Shown: positions 1-11,096, numbered from the stretch's first letter. The stretch is 64,000 bases of DNA from Astragalus membranaceus (GCA_039519185.1 CM076847.1:64059521-64123520); one strand, 5' to 3'. The notes: generated by a model not told the origin, from the sequence alone. Made by a program: numbers and translations.

Positions 1-125
1 TAAAGAATACAAGTTGACCTACAAAAGAAGAGAAGATCAGTTCAACTGTACAGAAATCTTCAACTAATGCATTGCAGGATATACACATTCACACGTTTTA
101 GGAGACAATGAGAAGTTTCCCAGCC

Positions 126-133
126 TATAAATA
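126..133 (+). promoter_or_regulatory. TATA box of the peroxidase gene
   Basis: TATAAATA lies 68 bases upstream of the first ATG at 201. The leader between them is AC-rich and has no other ATG. This is the expected position for a plant Pol II core promoter. Only about 125 bases of further upstream sequence are in the window, so the upstream regulatory region is mostly missing. Confidence 0.7.
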
Positions 134-200
134 CTTTTGTTTCCCCACATTTTTCTTTACACCTCTTCCTTGTTCAACTTAACAAATATAACTACAATTA

Positions 201-1487
201 ATGTTTAGTAGTACACCGATACACATGCATCATATGATTTCTACCTTGGTTCTTCTGATTTTATCTATTTCCTCATTCGCCTCAGCATCCCTGCAGGTTG
301 GTTTCTACACCAAAACATGTCCATCTGCTGAGGAAATTGTGAGAAGCTCCGTTAACAAAGCTGTTTCTCTCAATCCTGGCATAGGTGCTGGTTTGATCCG
401 AATGCATTTCCATGACTGCTTTGTCAGGGTAAGTCACATATATCTTCATCATAATTTCCTATATACACATTATTATAAAGAAACAGTTTATGACATGTTC
501 ATAACTTAGTTCCACGGCCTAGCTTATAGCTTAAACAATTTGACAATATTATTTTTAACTATCTAGAAATAACTTATACATAAGTGTTTAAGCGTTCATC
601 ACATAAATGTTTAAGCACTTAATTAAGTTGTTTTGACAAATACACCTTAAGCAATATATATGTATATATAACCAAGTTATTAATTTGATACTAAAATTGA
701 ATTTTATACACAGGGTTGTGATGGATCAGTGTTGCTAGCATCAACCCCAGGAAACCCTATTGCCGAGAGAGACAACTTCATAAACAATCCAAGTTTACGT
801 GGCTTCGAAGTAATCGATGAAGCAAAGTCACAATTAGAAGCTACATGTCCACAAACAGTATCATGTGCAGACATCCTAGCCTTTGCAGCAAGAGACAGTG
901 CACTCAAACTAAGTGGAACAATAAACTACAATGTCCTATCAGGTAGAAGAGATGGTCGTATCTCTATTGGTGATGAAGTTCCACAAAATGTACCTGGACC
1001 ATCTTCCAATGCTAATCAACTTATTAACAACTTTGCACAAAAAGGTTTATCAGCAGAAGAAATGGTTACACTCTCAGGAGCACATTCAATAGGTGTATCA
1101 CATTGTACTCTTTTCAGTAATCGATTATATTCTTTCAATGAGACACATACTCAAGATCCTTCATTGGACCCTTCATTTGCTGCATGGTTGAAAACTAAGT
1201 GTCCTGAACCACCAAGTTTGAATGACCCAACAGTTGCTCTTGATTCTATTACACCTATTCGTTTGGATAATAAGTATTATGAAGGGTTGGTTAGTCATCG
1301 TGGTTTGTTGACTTCTGATCAGACTTTGTTTACTAGTCAATCAACTCAAGAAATTGTGTTAAGTAATGTTTATAATGGTGCAAGTTGGGAGATTAACTTT
1401 GCTGAGGCAATGGTCCATATGGGTTCTATTGATGTGCTTACTGGTTATGATGGTGAGATTAGAAAGCAATGCAGCTTTGTTAATTAA
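201..1487 (+). CDS. Class III secretory peroxidase (two exons)
   Basis: Exons 201-428 and 714-1487 join in phase 0 (donor GTAAGT at 429, acceptor ACACAG ending at 713) and give a 333-residue protein, normal for the family. It is a haem peroxidase of the cell wall or vacuole that uses H2O2 to oxidise phenolics. A hydrophobic signal peptide covers about residues 12-30, and the mature protein probably starts at LQVGFY. Distal-site residues Arg67 and His71 sit in RMHFHDCF; the intron falls just after HDCFVR, the usual first-intron position. The proximal haem ligand is His200 in LSGAHSIG, and the expected cysteines are present (CPSAEE, HDCF, GCDGS, CPQTVSC, SHC, KCPEP, KQCSF). Most family members have three introns; only the first is kept here. 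In-frame ATGs at residues 9 and 12 are alternative starts. The reading frame is intact, so the gene looks functional. The substrate and isoform cannot be told from sequence. Confidence 0.95.
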
Positions 1488-1513
1488 TCGTTGCTGCAAT
1501 CTAGCTTTTGGAA

Positions 1514-1519
1514 AATAAA
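1514..1519 (+). terminator. Poly(A) signal of the peroxidase gene
   Basis: AATAAA begins 27 bases after the stop codon and is followed by T-rich and TTGTAATAAT stretches typical of plant 3' ends. The exact cleavage site cannot be placed. Confidence 0.5.
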
Positions 1520-2204
1520 AGTTGTAATAATGTTTTTACTTTTTTGTTTTAATTTTGTAATAATTGTTTAATTTTGATTGGTTAACAAAAGTGCAATCCA
1601 ATCAGGATGGACATATATATATATCTTGTTTTGTAATTACCTTGTTTTTCCTGTTGATTGTTTAGTGCTGAAAACATTAGTGTGCATTTTTTTTAAGGTT
1701 TAAATATTTTATTTTAGCACACACATATATATATACTATTTTTTGATTTAAGTCTCTAAATTTGTGTTTATTAATTCTTAGTCTCTAAATTAAATAAGGG
1801 AAATTTTGCTTTCATTCTTTAATTTTGTGCTGTCTCTATAATTTTTTTATTGAAATATCAAAATGCATAATTTTTTTATTGAAATATCAAAATATCTCTC
1901 GAGGTCCCTTAACTTATTTTCAGATAACGAATAGGTCCCTTAACTTTTTTTGTAACGATTACGTCCCTTAACTTTTAAAAAACGTTGCGCTGTTACCCTT
2001 TTTAACAGTTTTTTGTTTAACTCCGTTAATTAGTGACTGATGTGGCTATTAGACTGCTTACTTGACATGACACATAAGATAATTTCATTATTTTATAATT
2101 ATTTTTTGTTAAAAATTAAAAAAATGTGAATTGTCTTCCTTGTCTCCCTGCATCTTCTTCCTTTTCCCCTTTCCAAACCCTGTCCCCTTTCCAAACCCTG
2201 TCTT

Positions 2205-2370
2205 GGGGGTGGATAGCTAATAAAGTAGCACATCAAGGGAGGGTAGATTTTGAGGAATGGAATGTCAATCCCTCAGCTTACTTGAAATCGTTATGTTAAG
2301 TGTAAACGGGTTGAGGCACCCCTAGTGCCCTCCTTTATAAATTTGTTTTGCTCATCAAAAAAAAACTGAA
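2205..2370 (+). pseudogene. LINE 3'-end fragment inside the MULE
   Basis: The plus strand can be read as a short tail (VAHQGRVDFEEWN) like the C-terminal RNase H/linker end of plant L1-type LINEs. It is followed by a 3'UTR ending TTTGTTTTGCTCATC and an A-run at 2358-2366. This fits a truncated LINE insertion or a fragment captured by the MULE. Identification rests on a short peptide only. Confidence 0.35.
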
Positions 2371-2894
2371 ATCTGCAAGTCCCCCTTCCCAACTGATTGC
2401 AAGCTAAGAAAACCAATGTTGTTTTGTTATTTCCAGAAAGCAACCACCCATTCTGGTTGTGCAACATGACCAGTGTTTTCGAACACAGTGTTGTTGTTTT
2501 GTTATTTCCGAAAAGCAAACCAGTGTCGTTTTGTTATGTGGTAGAATTTCAGAGTTGGAGGTGAAAAGGCTAGCTTAATCCTTTTGAGTTTAAGGCAACC
2601 TCTCATTCTGATTGTGCAGCATGACCAACTTCCAAGTAATTATCGCTTCCCAGCAAGATGACAACACCATGTGTCATCTGACGTACCATGTGATTTACGA
2701 AGTGTGTGCATGTGATGAGGAAAACAAGCACACACAGAACACTTCTCTCTCATTAACATACACAACACTCAATGAGAAAAGAATTATTGTTCGTCAAACC
2801 CGTAATCCAGAGAAGCGAGAAGAGGCACTCACCGTAAACACTCAGTTTGAGAAGATAGGGTTTGGAAAGGGGAAAGGAAGAAGATGGGGACAAG

Positions 2895-3113
2895 CAGTGG
2901 CGGACCCAGGACCCCGGGGTCAGGGGTGTCAAATTTTTTAAGGTCAGTGTCAAATGGGTGTAAAATTTGGTCTACTAGTACAATTTAAAATTTTCAGGGG
3001 GTTCAAAATCAAAATTTCAGGAAATTTAGACTATTTATATAGAGTGATAAGTGTAAAACTTTTTTCCAGGGGGTTCAACTGAACCCCCTGGTAACAAGCC
3101 AGGTCCGCCACTG
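2895..3113. mobile_element. hAT-type MITE nested in the MULE right TIR
   Basis: A 219-bp element begins CAGTGGCGGA and ends TCCGCCACTG (perfect 10-bp TIR). It is flanked by an exact 8-bp duplication, GGGACAAG, at 2887-2894 and 3114-3121. The 8-bp duplication is the hAT hallmark. It splits the GACAATTCAC block of the MULE TIR, so it inserted after the MULE. A diverged relative lies at 10855-11096. Confidence 0.85.
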
Positions 3114-3516
3114 GGGACAAGACAATTCACATTTTTCTTTAATTTTAACAAAAAATAATTATAAAATAATGCAATTATCCTATGTGGCATGCCAAGTAAG
3201 CAGTCTAATAGCCACATCAATCACTAATTAACGGAGTTAAACAAAAAACTGTTAAAAAGGGCAATGGCGCAACGTTTTTAAAACTTAAGGAACATAATCG
3301 TTATAAAAAAAGTTAATGGACTTATTCATTACCTTAAAATAAGTTAAGGGACCTCGGGAGATATTTTGTCTATTTTATTTTAGCACATATATACTATTTT
3401 TTGATTTAAGTCTCTAAATTTTTTTGTTTAATTCTAGGTCTCTAAAATAAGCGGAATTTTGCTTTTATTCATTAATTTTGTATTGTCTTTGTAATTTCTT
3501 TATTGAAATATCAAAT

Positions 3517-4369
3517 AATATTAAAAAGAGAGTACTAGATGTTCTCTAAACAATGCATCAAGAGCTACAACTAAATCGCTAACCACAAAGTCGAACTAAA
3601 CCTAGCAAAGAAATCCAGAAGCACAACATTCCTACTAGCAATATTCGCCCACACGATCATAATACTAAAACTTACCACTTATGATACAATCTTATGGGTC
3701 AATGCATCATTCATAAAAGCGGTATTGACAATTGTTCACTTTGGCAAAAAATCACTAGCTAACTCCATTAAAAAGCCTTAATGTGATGTAAAATCTCAAA
3801 GAAATCTGGTACCTTATTAGAGAAGTAGCACTGATTTCAAACCTTTCAAATTCCTGATTAAATACGAGTCAAATCAAACTCAAACCTTTCTTATCGCAAG
3901 CAAGTGTCCTCCCATAGAAAAATACTAAAAACAAAGTGAACTCGTCAAGGGGAAATACTAAAACTATCTCAAGCCACATGACCACAACTACCATAGTCAG
4001 GTATAGTAAAATCACAATGACCAAATAAGTGAAGCTCTGACTCATTGAACTCCACATACAAAACACAACCAATAGCACTAATATCGGCAATAATCCATCC
4101 ACAACAGTTCACCATATACAAACCCTGGGTTAACTCGTGTACTATCCCTTTTATTGATTGTATGGTAACATGCAATCACATGTTCCATGATTTGTATAAA
4201 TATTTGAAACCAAATAATAGGGCTAGAACTGATATCTAGAATGGACAAGAATAGAAAACAGAAAACCTATAATCGAAGGCCCACTCCGAATCGTGGGGTA
4301 GACCATGCTTGAGCGCGCCAACGCTCTAACTTTGGCTACCCAACATTTATGTGTGGAATAATGTTGATT
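3517..4369. other. Anonymous AT-rich intergenic stretch
   Basis: Open frames here are short on both strands (minus 3869-4175 holds two overlapping ones). None has a recognisable domain or gene-like splice structure. Sequence complexity is normal, so this may be old decayed repeat DNA. No RNA gene was seen. Confidence 0.4.
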
Positions 4370-5059
4370 CTCTAGTACACGTGTCATCAATGCATGACTC
4401 CATCAAGAGGGCTCTTGTTCTTTTTTCAAGCAAGAAGAAGGTAAAAGGACGTGGTGCTAAACGGGTTAAGGGGGCTGTTAGTTAGAAGGGGGTGAAGCGG
4501 TTAATCCTCCTTGGTACGTGTAGATTTCTCAAGAACCCAAAATGGATATTCTCTACTCATTGGAAGCACACTAGGTGTCGCTGTTTGGTTGTTCGACGGG
4601 CTGCTAAAAGGTTTTCTAGATCACTCTTCTAACCTAGGCGGTCTTCGAATTCACTTCCTAACAAATTAGTAGACTCTACAATTCAATATCCTTTTTGTTT
4701 TGGCCATTTACACAATGTCTCAAACTTTGTAGAAGTAGTCGGAGGTAGGTTTAGTAGTGAACTTAGGATATGTTCCTGTTGGGGTCCCGAGTTTCACTCA
4801 AGAAGTATCCTCATAGCCTCCTACTCATAGGGTTGAGGATTGTACTGTTGCAAACACAAGTGGGGGATCCCTGAGTGGGAGTCAGCGTTCAACGGTGAAC
4901 CAACCTAGGGAAGATGTGAATATTCCGAAAATAGTTAGGGACATTGGTTTGTCAGGTGGATGATGGTCCTTTGTTGGATAGGTTAGTGGTCTTGGAGGAG
5001 AGGGATATCCTTGCTGAGGTCAATAGAGAGTGTGTTGCCAATACTCAATGATAGTTTGC

Positions 5060-5415
5060 TCGATAAATATTAGGGGGTTGGGGGTCGGGTTAAAAATAGG
5101 AAGATTAGGAACCTGATTCGTTTAGATTTTGTTTGTATTCAAGAAACTAAAAAGGAGATTATCACAGAATTTTTATGTTGGTTTTTGTGGGGTAGCTCGG
5201 AGGTGGGGTGGTGTTGGTCCCCATCAATTGGGGCGAGTTGGGGGATCCTCTCTCTTTGGAAGAAATCGAGGGGGATTATGGTCTATTCTTTTAGTGGGGA
5301 TGGCTTGGAGTGGGGTGTAGAGAGGGGGATTATGGTCAAAACATGGGTTAGTCTCAAAAAGGCTCCTTTGGCGGAACCTCTTATGTCTAAGACAGGTTTT
5401 GGGAATGGCTTGTTG
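5060..5415 (+). pseudogene. LINE endonuclease (EEP family), N-terminal remnant
   Basis: The frame around 5066-5150 reads like the start of LINE endonucleases (a NIRGLG-like start, then RKIRNLIRLDFVCIQETKKE, where the QETK glutamate is catalytic). It continues in another frame to WGSSEVGWCWSPSIGASWG (5190-5250). The domain normally nicks target DNA to prime reverse transcription. At least one frameshift and several stops break it, and the solo LTR ends it. Confidence 0.6.
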
Positions 5416-5418
5416 TTG

Positions 5419-6794
5419 TGTGAAAACTTAGTGCAAGTATACACTGTCTTAACAAGTAATAAAGGGTAAATGAGATCGTTCCCACGAGGAATTTAGTTAA
5501 ATACCAGAGTTTAATTTTGCTAACAATTTAGTGAATAAAGTAAATGACACACAAATTTTGGGTACATAAACAATAAGAATAAATGGAAATGGTAATTAAG
5601 AATCAGTGATGAGAACAAGCTGAGATGCATTCACTTCAGTAACTTCATTAATATGCTATTAAGGGTATATTCAATGCTGCAGCATTAGGTGCTGCAGCAA
5701 TAAGACGTTATTCTCTCGAATACTTCACACTAGGTTTTCCTTACAAAAGTTTATCTCTAAACCCTAAAGAAATACCTCCTAGGCTGCTTGAGCACCGGCA
5801 TTAATCACCTTATGGGCTATACCTTCCTATCTCTAGGGTTAAGCAAGGAGCATCAAGATCTCTCGTTAATGCCCACTACCCATATTACCTTGTGAGATTA
5901 ATTTACAAACCATCTCTGAATTCATAAATGCTAGTTAGAATAGACGGCCAATCCTACTCTAAAATGGAAATATTATCACACACAAGGTAAAATGCACAAC
6001 ATTAAACATACTTCATAAATAACATAGAAAATCTAGTTACATCAGATCCAGCATCTCAACTATGAGAAATTAGCTCATATTGAGCTTACAAAACATGGAA
6101 AACAACTTAAACAAAAGAGTAGAAGTCATATTACAAATTTCAAGGGAAGAAATGATACTATCAAGATGAAACAGTGAAGGAGCTCCAGTAGTAGTAATGG
6201 AGATCTGCTCCAGCTCTTCTAGTAGAAATCTTCCAAGAGGAATGTAATTCCAAGTAATGCTGTCGCAATGGTCTCAGCAATGAAGCTTGTGGGTAACAAT
6301 GGTGAGCTAAGCACGCTATGAGGAGCTATCTCTAAACTTCCCCTTGACGGCAGAGCATACATATGAAGAAGGAGAAATGTCCTTATATAGTGTCTCCTTG
6401 CACGCAACCCTAGAATGAGGGCCCTTTAAGGAAATGCGTCCTACGATCGGGGGCAATCATGGGAATTCCTCAATAGGAAATATCTTTTCGTGTCATACAG
6501 TTCTGACACCTGTCCTTGCCTTACTTTCCGTGTTTTCCGCACTCCCCTTGAGCTTTCTCTCTCATCTTTCGCAATTCCACTATTGCGCTCGCACCTGTTG
6601 CTACAGCACTGACACTAAACACAATTAAATGCACTAAGGGCATCAGAATGCCCAAATTAAACCATTTCATTCCTGCACCATTATTTATACCCTACACACA
6701 TAATTACATCATAATTGACACAACAAGTTTATTAAAATACTAAACTTCAAGCTAAAAAGGCAAGTAATAACCATCATAAAGGATGGTTATCACA
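5419..6794 (-). mobile_element. Solo LTR (Athila-like gypsy) inserted antisense in the LINE
   Basis: The 1376-bp block starts TGTGA and ends TCACA and is flanked by near-matching 5-mers TGTTG (5414-5418) and TGTGG (6795-6799). LINE coding sequence resumes on the far side. Read on the minus strand, its end carries CCTCGTGGGAACGATCTC and then TACTTGCACT. This matches the arrangement before the primer site of the Athila element at 38.9 kb (CCCTGTGGGTTCGACC, then TACTTGCAT). No primer site or coding region adjoins it, so it is best read as a solo LTR. The imperfect duplication leaves some doubt about the exact ends. Confidence 0.55.
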
Positions 6795-6837
6795 TGTGGT
6801 ATATTTATGGGGGAGGAAGGCTGTTAGCACATAAATT

Positions 6838-7137
6838 GTGGAAATTTTGACCTTTTTGCGAAATATTAACTTGATTGATCTACTTTTACCGGGGAAGGGG
6901 TTTACCTGGGTTCGGCCTAATGGATTGGCTATGAGCAACCTAGGTCGTATCTTGGTTTCAAAAGAGTGGTTGGAGAAATGGGGTAATGTATCTCTTTGGG
7001 CGCTTCCAAGGGATGTATCTGATCATTGCCTGATCCTTCTCAATTATGCCTTGGCTAATTGGGGTTTATTACCTTTTCGTTTTAATAATTTTGGGTTTAA
7101 TCACAAAGGGTTCTCAGAGGTGGTCCATAAGAGTTGA
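6838..7137 (+). pseudogene. LINE endonuclease, C-terminal remnant
   Basis: A 99-codon open stretch encodes NLIDLLLPGKGFTWVRPNGL, then RILVSKEWLEKW and ALPRDVSDHCLILL. These are the conserved C-terminal blocks of plant LINE endonucleases, including the SDH catalytic motif. The usual GDFN block expected just upstream is absent, lost at or near the solo-LTR insertion. The frame stops at 7135. Confidence 0.75.
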
Positions 7138-7499
7138 TAATCAGTGGAGCTTTCTGGTTTGGATGGGGGTTATCTTAAAGGAGAAGCGGTCCTGAAGTCT
7201 GATTTAAAGAAGTGGAATAAGGAGGTTTTTGGGAGTGTCTACTTCACATTGAGCTGTTGGTAGAGGTAATTAAGGTTGCTGACCTGAAAAGGGAGTCGGG
7301 GGACCTATCGGTGGAAGAAGAGATTCTTCAAAGGAGTAACTTTGATGAGATGTGAAAACTTCTCAAAATAGGTCTTATTGGCTAAAGGACGGGGATGCAA
7401 ATTCAGCCTTTTTCCATGCCTCTATGAAGGCCCGAGGAAGGAGGGATCTTGTTTTTGCACTCTGAGTGGGCGATAGTTGTGTCGAAGGGGTCTAGGGAG

Positions 7500-8030
7500 T
7501 CAAGAGTGAGGTGGTGAGATACTTTCCTCACCATTACTCTAGAGAGTTTTGGGATCGTCCTAGCTTGGATGGTGTGATTTTCCCTCATGTTTCCTTCTCT
7601 CAAAATATAGGGTTGACTGCTCCTTTCTCTAATTCTGAAATTGAGGACGTTGTCTGCTCGTGTGATGGGAATAAGAGTCCAGGGTCAGATGGTTTTAATT
7701 TCTGCTTTATGAAAGCATATTGGCAATCGATAAAAGGGGAAGTTGAAGCCTTCTTCTGTGGAATCCATGCTAATGCTAGGCTCCCTATAGGATTCACATC
7801 CTACTTCCTCACTTGGTTCCAACGGTAGATCCCCCTCTGTCACTTGGGGATTTCAGACCGGTTTCATTGTTAGGCTGCTTGAATAAGCTTGTCGCTAAGG
7901 TGTTGGCTACTCGACTGGAAAATGTCATTGACTCTCTAGTGGCAAAGAACCAATCGACATTCATCTGTGGGAGGCACCTTGCTGATGGGGTGGTGGTGGT
8001 GAACGAGGTATTAGATTATGGTGGTTAATA
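7500..8030 (+). pseudogene. LINE reverse transcriptase, N-terminal remnant
   Basis: Two overlapping frames (7511-7828 and 7813-8028) carry typical RT blocks: GNKSPGSDGFNFCFMKAYW, a PIGFTSYFLT block, then LGDFRPVSLLGCLNKLVAKV and LVAKNQSTFICGRHLADGV. A one-base frameshift near 7815-7830 separates them. The FADD-type catalytic block is missing: after VVVVNEVLD the sequence jumps to distal RT sequence. It cannot make an active enzyme. Confidence 0.8.
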
Positions 8031-9735
8031 CTTCGACCCATTTCCTAGAGATGGCAGTTGCTTTTCTCCATTGCGGGATTTGTTCCTTACCTTTTAAGTA
8101 TCTCGGCCTACAAGTGGGGGCAAGTTTTAGGCGCTTATCTACTTGGCGGCCTATAATTACCTTAAGGCGGATGTTGAATGGGTAGGGGAATAGGTATATC
8201 ATTTTGGGGGGGATTGTTCTAATTAATGTCGTCTTAAATAGTATTCCAATCTTCTTCTTGTTTTTTTAGATGCCGCTACAAGTGTGGAAGGTGGTAGTGG
8301 GGATACAAAGAACCTTTTTGTGGGGTGGGATCAGTTCAGGTAAGAGAATCCTATGGGTAAAGTAGGTTGAAGTCTGTAAGCCGAAAAAGGAAGGGGGTCT
8401 TGGGGTAAAGGATCTAAGGTTGTTTAATTTCAGTCAGCTTAGGAAGTGGAGCCGGAGAATGTTGTTGGGTGAGGATTCCCTTTCAATAAGGGTCCTCAAA
8501 GCTAAGTATGGTTGTGAGATAGAAAGGAATACCGAGTTTTTTCTAGTTAACCCTCCATATTTCTCATCTCTATAGTGGAAGGATATATGTAAGGTAGGGT
8601 CTGGCTTAGACTCTAGTACGATTGGTTCACAGATAGAGTTGTTAGAAAGGTTGGAAATATGATGTTAACTCGCTTCTGGGATGATGTCTGGCTTGGGGAA
8701 GCATCTCTTAAGGTAGCTTTCCCAAGGTTGTTTTCCATCTCTACACAAAAGAACTGTAGTATTTTGGAGGTGAAGGGTTTGGGTATGGGCGGGGAGGATT
8801 TAGAGTCTTTAATTGAGGTGTGGTTTTTTTTGTCTGGGAAGAAGAACTTTTGGGGGACCTGATGGGTCTAAATTCACTAGTGTCCTTTTCTCCTTCTGAG
8901 GATCAGTGGATCTGAGAGGTTGATAATGATGGGACCTATTTGGTGAAATCAGCATATGATTTACTTCTTCACCATACCTCGATGGTGGCCCCTAGGGAGC
9001 CCCTTGTGGCCTTTGCCTTACACGAGCAACGGAAAAGTCTTGCGCCTTCTAAAGTTATTGCATTTGCCTTGCGCCTCCTTTTGAATAGGCTCCTAACCCG
9101 AGAGAACCTATTTCGTAGACAAGTTATAATTGATGCGAACAAGTTGTTTCCCTGTCGGGGTCATTTGGAAATGTAGCTACATTTGTTTGGGGTGTGAGGT
9201 TGTAAAAAGGTTGCAGTATCTTATTTGTAAGTGGTTAGACTTGGTGGTTGTGCTCCTGAATGATCTCCCTACCATGTTCTCTATTTTTTACTCTGGGTTA
9301 GTCTTAGGAAAGGTAGGAGGGATCTTATGATGATTTGGCATTCTGTTCTCTCGGCGATTTGGAAAAGTAGAAATAGGGTGGTTTTCTCTAATAAGACTTT
9401 CGACCTTGCTGAGACATTGTTTCTAGTTAAGACATATTTATGGAATTGGTTTCTTGCTAAGACTAAGTCGAGTCATTGTCTCTTCTATGAGTAGTGTGTC
9501 GACCTGTTGGAATTCATTTCCAGGGGCTAGGAGCTTGTTGTGCGGGTATTCTTTGCTCGCTTGGATTGAGTCAATTGACTTGTCTAGATGGTTCTGTACT
9601 CATGTTTTTTGGTGTTTTGTTGTTCCACCCTTGAGTGTCAGGTGGTATAGTGTCTTTGATTTTTGTTTTCTGCTTTGGTCCTTCTCTGAGTGGAGGAGGA
9701 CTCTGTATAGAAGTTTTTGTGTTCCTTTAAAACAC

Positions 9736-9737
<2 letters not shown>
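8031..9737 (+). pseudogene. LINE ORF2 distal part (RT thumb, zinc-binding RVT domain)
   Basis: Across shifting frames one can read LPFKYLGL-like, NRYISFGG-like and ENPMGK-like blocks (8085-8360), then KGGLGVKD- and NLSQLRKW-like blocks (8385-8440). A zf-RVT-like stretch follows (8940-9176: APSKVIAFALRLLLNRLLTR) and a terminal MIWHSVLSAIWKSRNRVVFS-like block in the 9320-9400 frame. This order is standard for plant LINE ORF2. Many stops show long decay. Confidence 0.65.

Positions 9738-9782
<45 letters not shown>
9738..9782. repeat. (TA)n microsatellite at the LINE 3' end
   Basis: An uninterrupted TA dinucleotide run follows the LINE 3' sequence and may have grown from its A-rich tail. It creates an artificial Ile-Tyr open frame that should not be read as a gene. 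Confidence 0.8.
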
Positions 9783-9788
<6 letters not shown>

Positions 9789-10384
9789 ACAATTTTGTTG
9801 TTATAAAAACCTTTTTGGTGCATAAATATGAAATTTTATATAAATAAAAAAGAATCCAATAAAAATCCGCATAGACTTTTGTCAAAAAAAAAGGAAATCC
9901 GCACAGACTAAAAGATTTTATTATTTGTGAGGGGCGGATATTATCTTTTACCTCCTAATATTCTTTTTTAGAGGAACAAAATGGTCTTTTTTCTTGATGA
10001 GAGTAGAAACCACTGTTAATTAACAATGTTGCAATGCCTCGTAATCTTGCCGTGGTAACTCACACACACGCACCTGCGCTCGCACCCACCCGCGCACATA
10101 CCTTGAGTTTTGTTAAGTATGATACCCAACATACAATTACTCAATGACATCTCATTTTTTATGTTTAAGTATTTTAAAATAAGTTTAAATATTATATTAA
10201 TTTTGCCTACGGGTATTATACCCACCCAAATTTAATGAGTATAGTAGAATTTTCCATAAATTTGTGCTACTTCGTTATAATCAACTTTGTACAATTACAA
10301 CAATAGTTTGATAGTTCATATATATTTCACTTACGACAATATACACTCTTCATAAGTTCATAACAAAAAATAAGTAAAAAGATG
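9783..10384. other. Anonymous AT-rich spacer
   Basis: No coding region or element boundary is visible. A short CA-rich/CG stretch (10061-10100) and an inverted GGGTATTATACCC (10212-10224) are the only local features. Confidence 0.4.
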
Positions 10385-10389
10385 AGCAT

Positions 10390-10732
10390 TGTTCGGTACC
10401 GTATTTCCGGCTATGTATAATGGTCTTGGATAAGTAGTCCGGTCTGAGATAGTTGGTACGTATGTCCTTGGTTAGTCCGAGTTGGTGCTCCGATCCGAGG
10501 TGGGGTGGTACCTGCAATGACACTCCGACGCTCAAGTCAGTGAGTGAGTCAATTACAAGTGGGAGTATGTGAGAGATGAGTACCATTAATGTGGGCAATC
10601 AATGCTTATTTATAGGTGTCTGGAGTGGAGGAGGACTGTTGGATCTAGGTCTGCAATCTCCACCGTTGAATGAGTTAGGTCCTTTGTTATTGGGCCTTTT
10701 TGGTGGATTGACTATTGGGCCAATCCATAACA
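10390..10732 (-). mobile_element. Solo LTR, 343 bp, minus orientation
   Basis: The block starts TGTTCGG and ends CCATAACA, with exact 5-bp duplications AGCAT at 10385-10389 and 10733-10737. On the minus strand it has a TATAAATA box (10607-10614). About 66 bases further on is the motif CTGACTTGAGCGTCGGAGTG followed by TTGCAGGTACC (10508-10541). The same arrangement occurs in the solo LTR at 34246-34646. No internal retroelement sequence adjoins it. Confidence 0.85.
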
Positions 10733-10854
10733 AGCATATTTAGCCTAAATTTAGACTAAATATATTCTTTTTTAATTATATTTTGTTACAATTCGATCAT
10801 ATGCATACTTTTTTTTCTTATATTTTGTCACAAAGTGTACATGTGTATCATGTA

Positions 10855-11093
10855 AATTTTGTGTCAAAAAAAAACGTATCCCTGTCATCGTGGGAGGGCT
10901 CCACCCGTAATTGCATGTATACTTTAAATATTGGTATATACCTAAACACCCTGTATAAATAGCCTAAATCTCCTGAAATTTTAATTTTGACACTTCTGAG
11001 AATTTGAAATTGTACTACTAGACCAAGTTTTGCACCCATTTAACACCGGCCTTAAAAAATTTGACACCCCTGACCTCGGGGTCCTGGGTCCGC

Positions 11094-11096
<3 letters not shown>
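10855..11096 (-). mobile_element. Diverged hAT-MITE relative, one end lost
   Basis: Read on the minus strand from 11096, the sequence begins AGTGGCGGACCCAGGACCCC and follows the 2895-3113 MITE for about 130 bases, with substitutions such as GTCAGTGTCA to GCCGGTGTTA. The far end is not recognisable, and the near end runs straight into a TA microsatellite, so no target duplication is left. Confidence 0.65.

Larger units (their letters stand above)
1888..3368. mobile_element. Mutator-like element with about 300-bp TIRs, non-autonomous
   Basis: Both ends read CAAAATATCTC, and the inverted repeat runs from 1888 to about 2200 and from about 2840 to 3368. It includes shared blocks such as GGTCCCTTAACTT, AACTCCGTTAATTAGTGA and CTTTCCAAACCCT. 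Long TIRs of this kind are typical of MULEs. No 9-bp target duplication is clear because the flanks are themselves repeated. The interior has no intact ORF; it carries a LINE 3'-end fragment and an hAT MITE inside the right TIR. A second member of the same family lies at 30829-32879. Confidence 0.7.
1705..3516. repeat. Direct repeats flanking the first Mutator-like element
   Basis: About 150-180 bases at 1705-1885 (TATTTTATTTTAGCAC through TTGAAATATCAAA) recur in the same orientation at 3369-3516, directly on the other side of the long-TIR element at 1888-3368. The copies differ by scattered substitutions and small indels. The left copy also has a 27-base internal duplication (TTTTTATTGAAATATCAAAAT, twice, 1850-1892). 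They are far longer than a normal target duplication. They may be a local tandem duplication that included the insertion site. Confidence 0.6.
4370..9782 (+). mobile_element. Degenerate L1-type non-LTR retrotransposon (LINE)
   Basis: Collinear pieces of a plant LINE ORF2 appear in order on the plus strand: endonuclease N-terminal part (about 5060-5415), endonuclease C-terminal part with SDHC (6838-7137), reverse transcriptase start (7500-8030), distal RT/thumb and zinc-binding RVT region (8080-9600). Frameshifts and stops are frequent, and RT catalytic blocks are missing between about 8030 and 8090, so it is dead. The 5' end is uncertain. The 3' end runs into an AT microsatellite at 9738-9782. 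A 1.4-kb antisense solo LTR interrupts it at 5419-6794. Confidence 0.75.

Noticed and set aside
5185..5469. 94-codon plus frame as a separate gene
   Set aside because: First part is LINE endonuclease remnant and the last part reads into the solo LTR.
9454..9825. 123-codon plus-strand open frame
   Set aside because: Its C-terminal part is translated from the TA microsatellite and the rest is decayed LINE sequence in a shifting frame.
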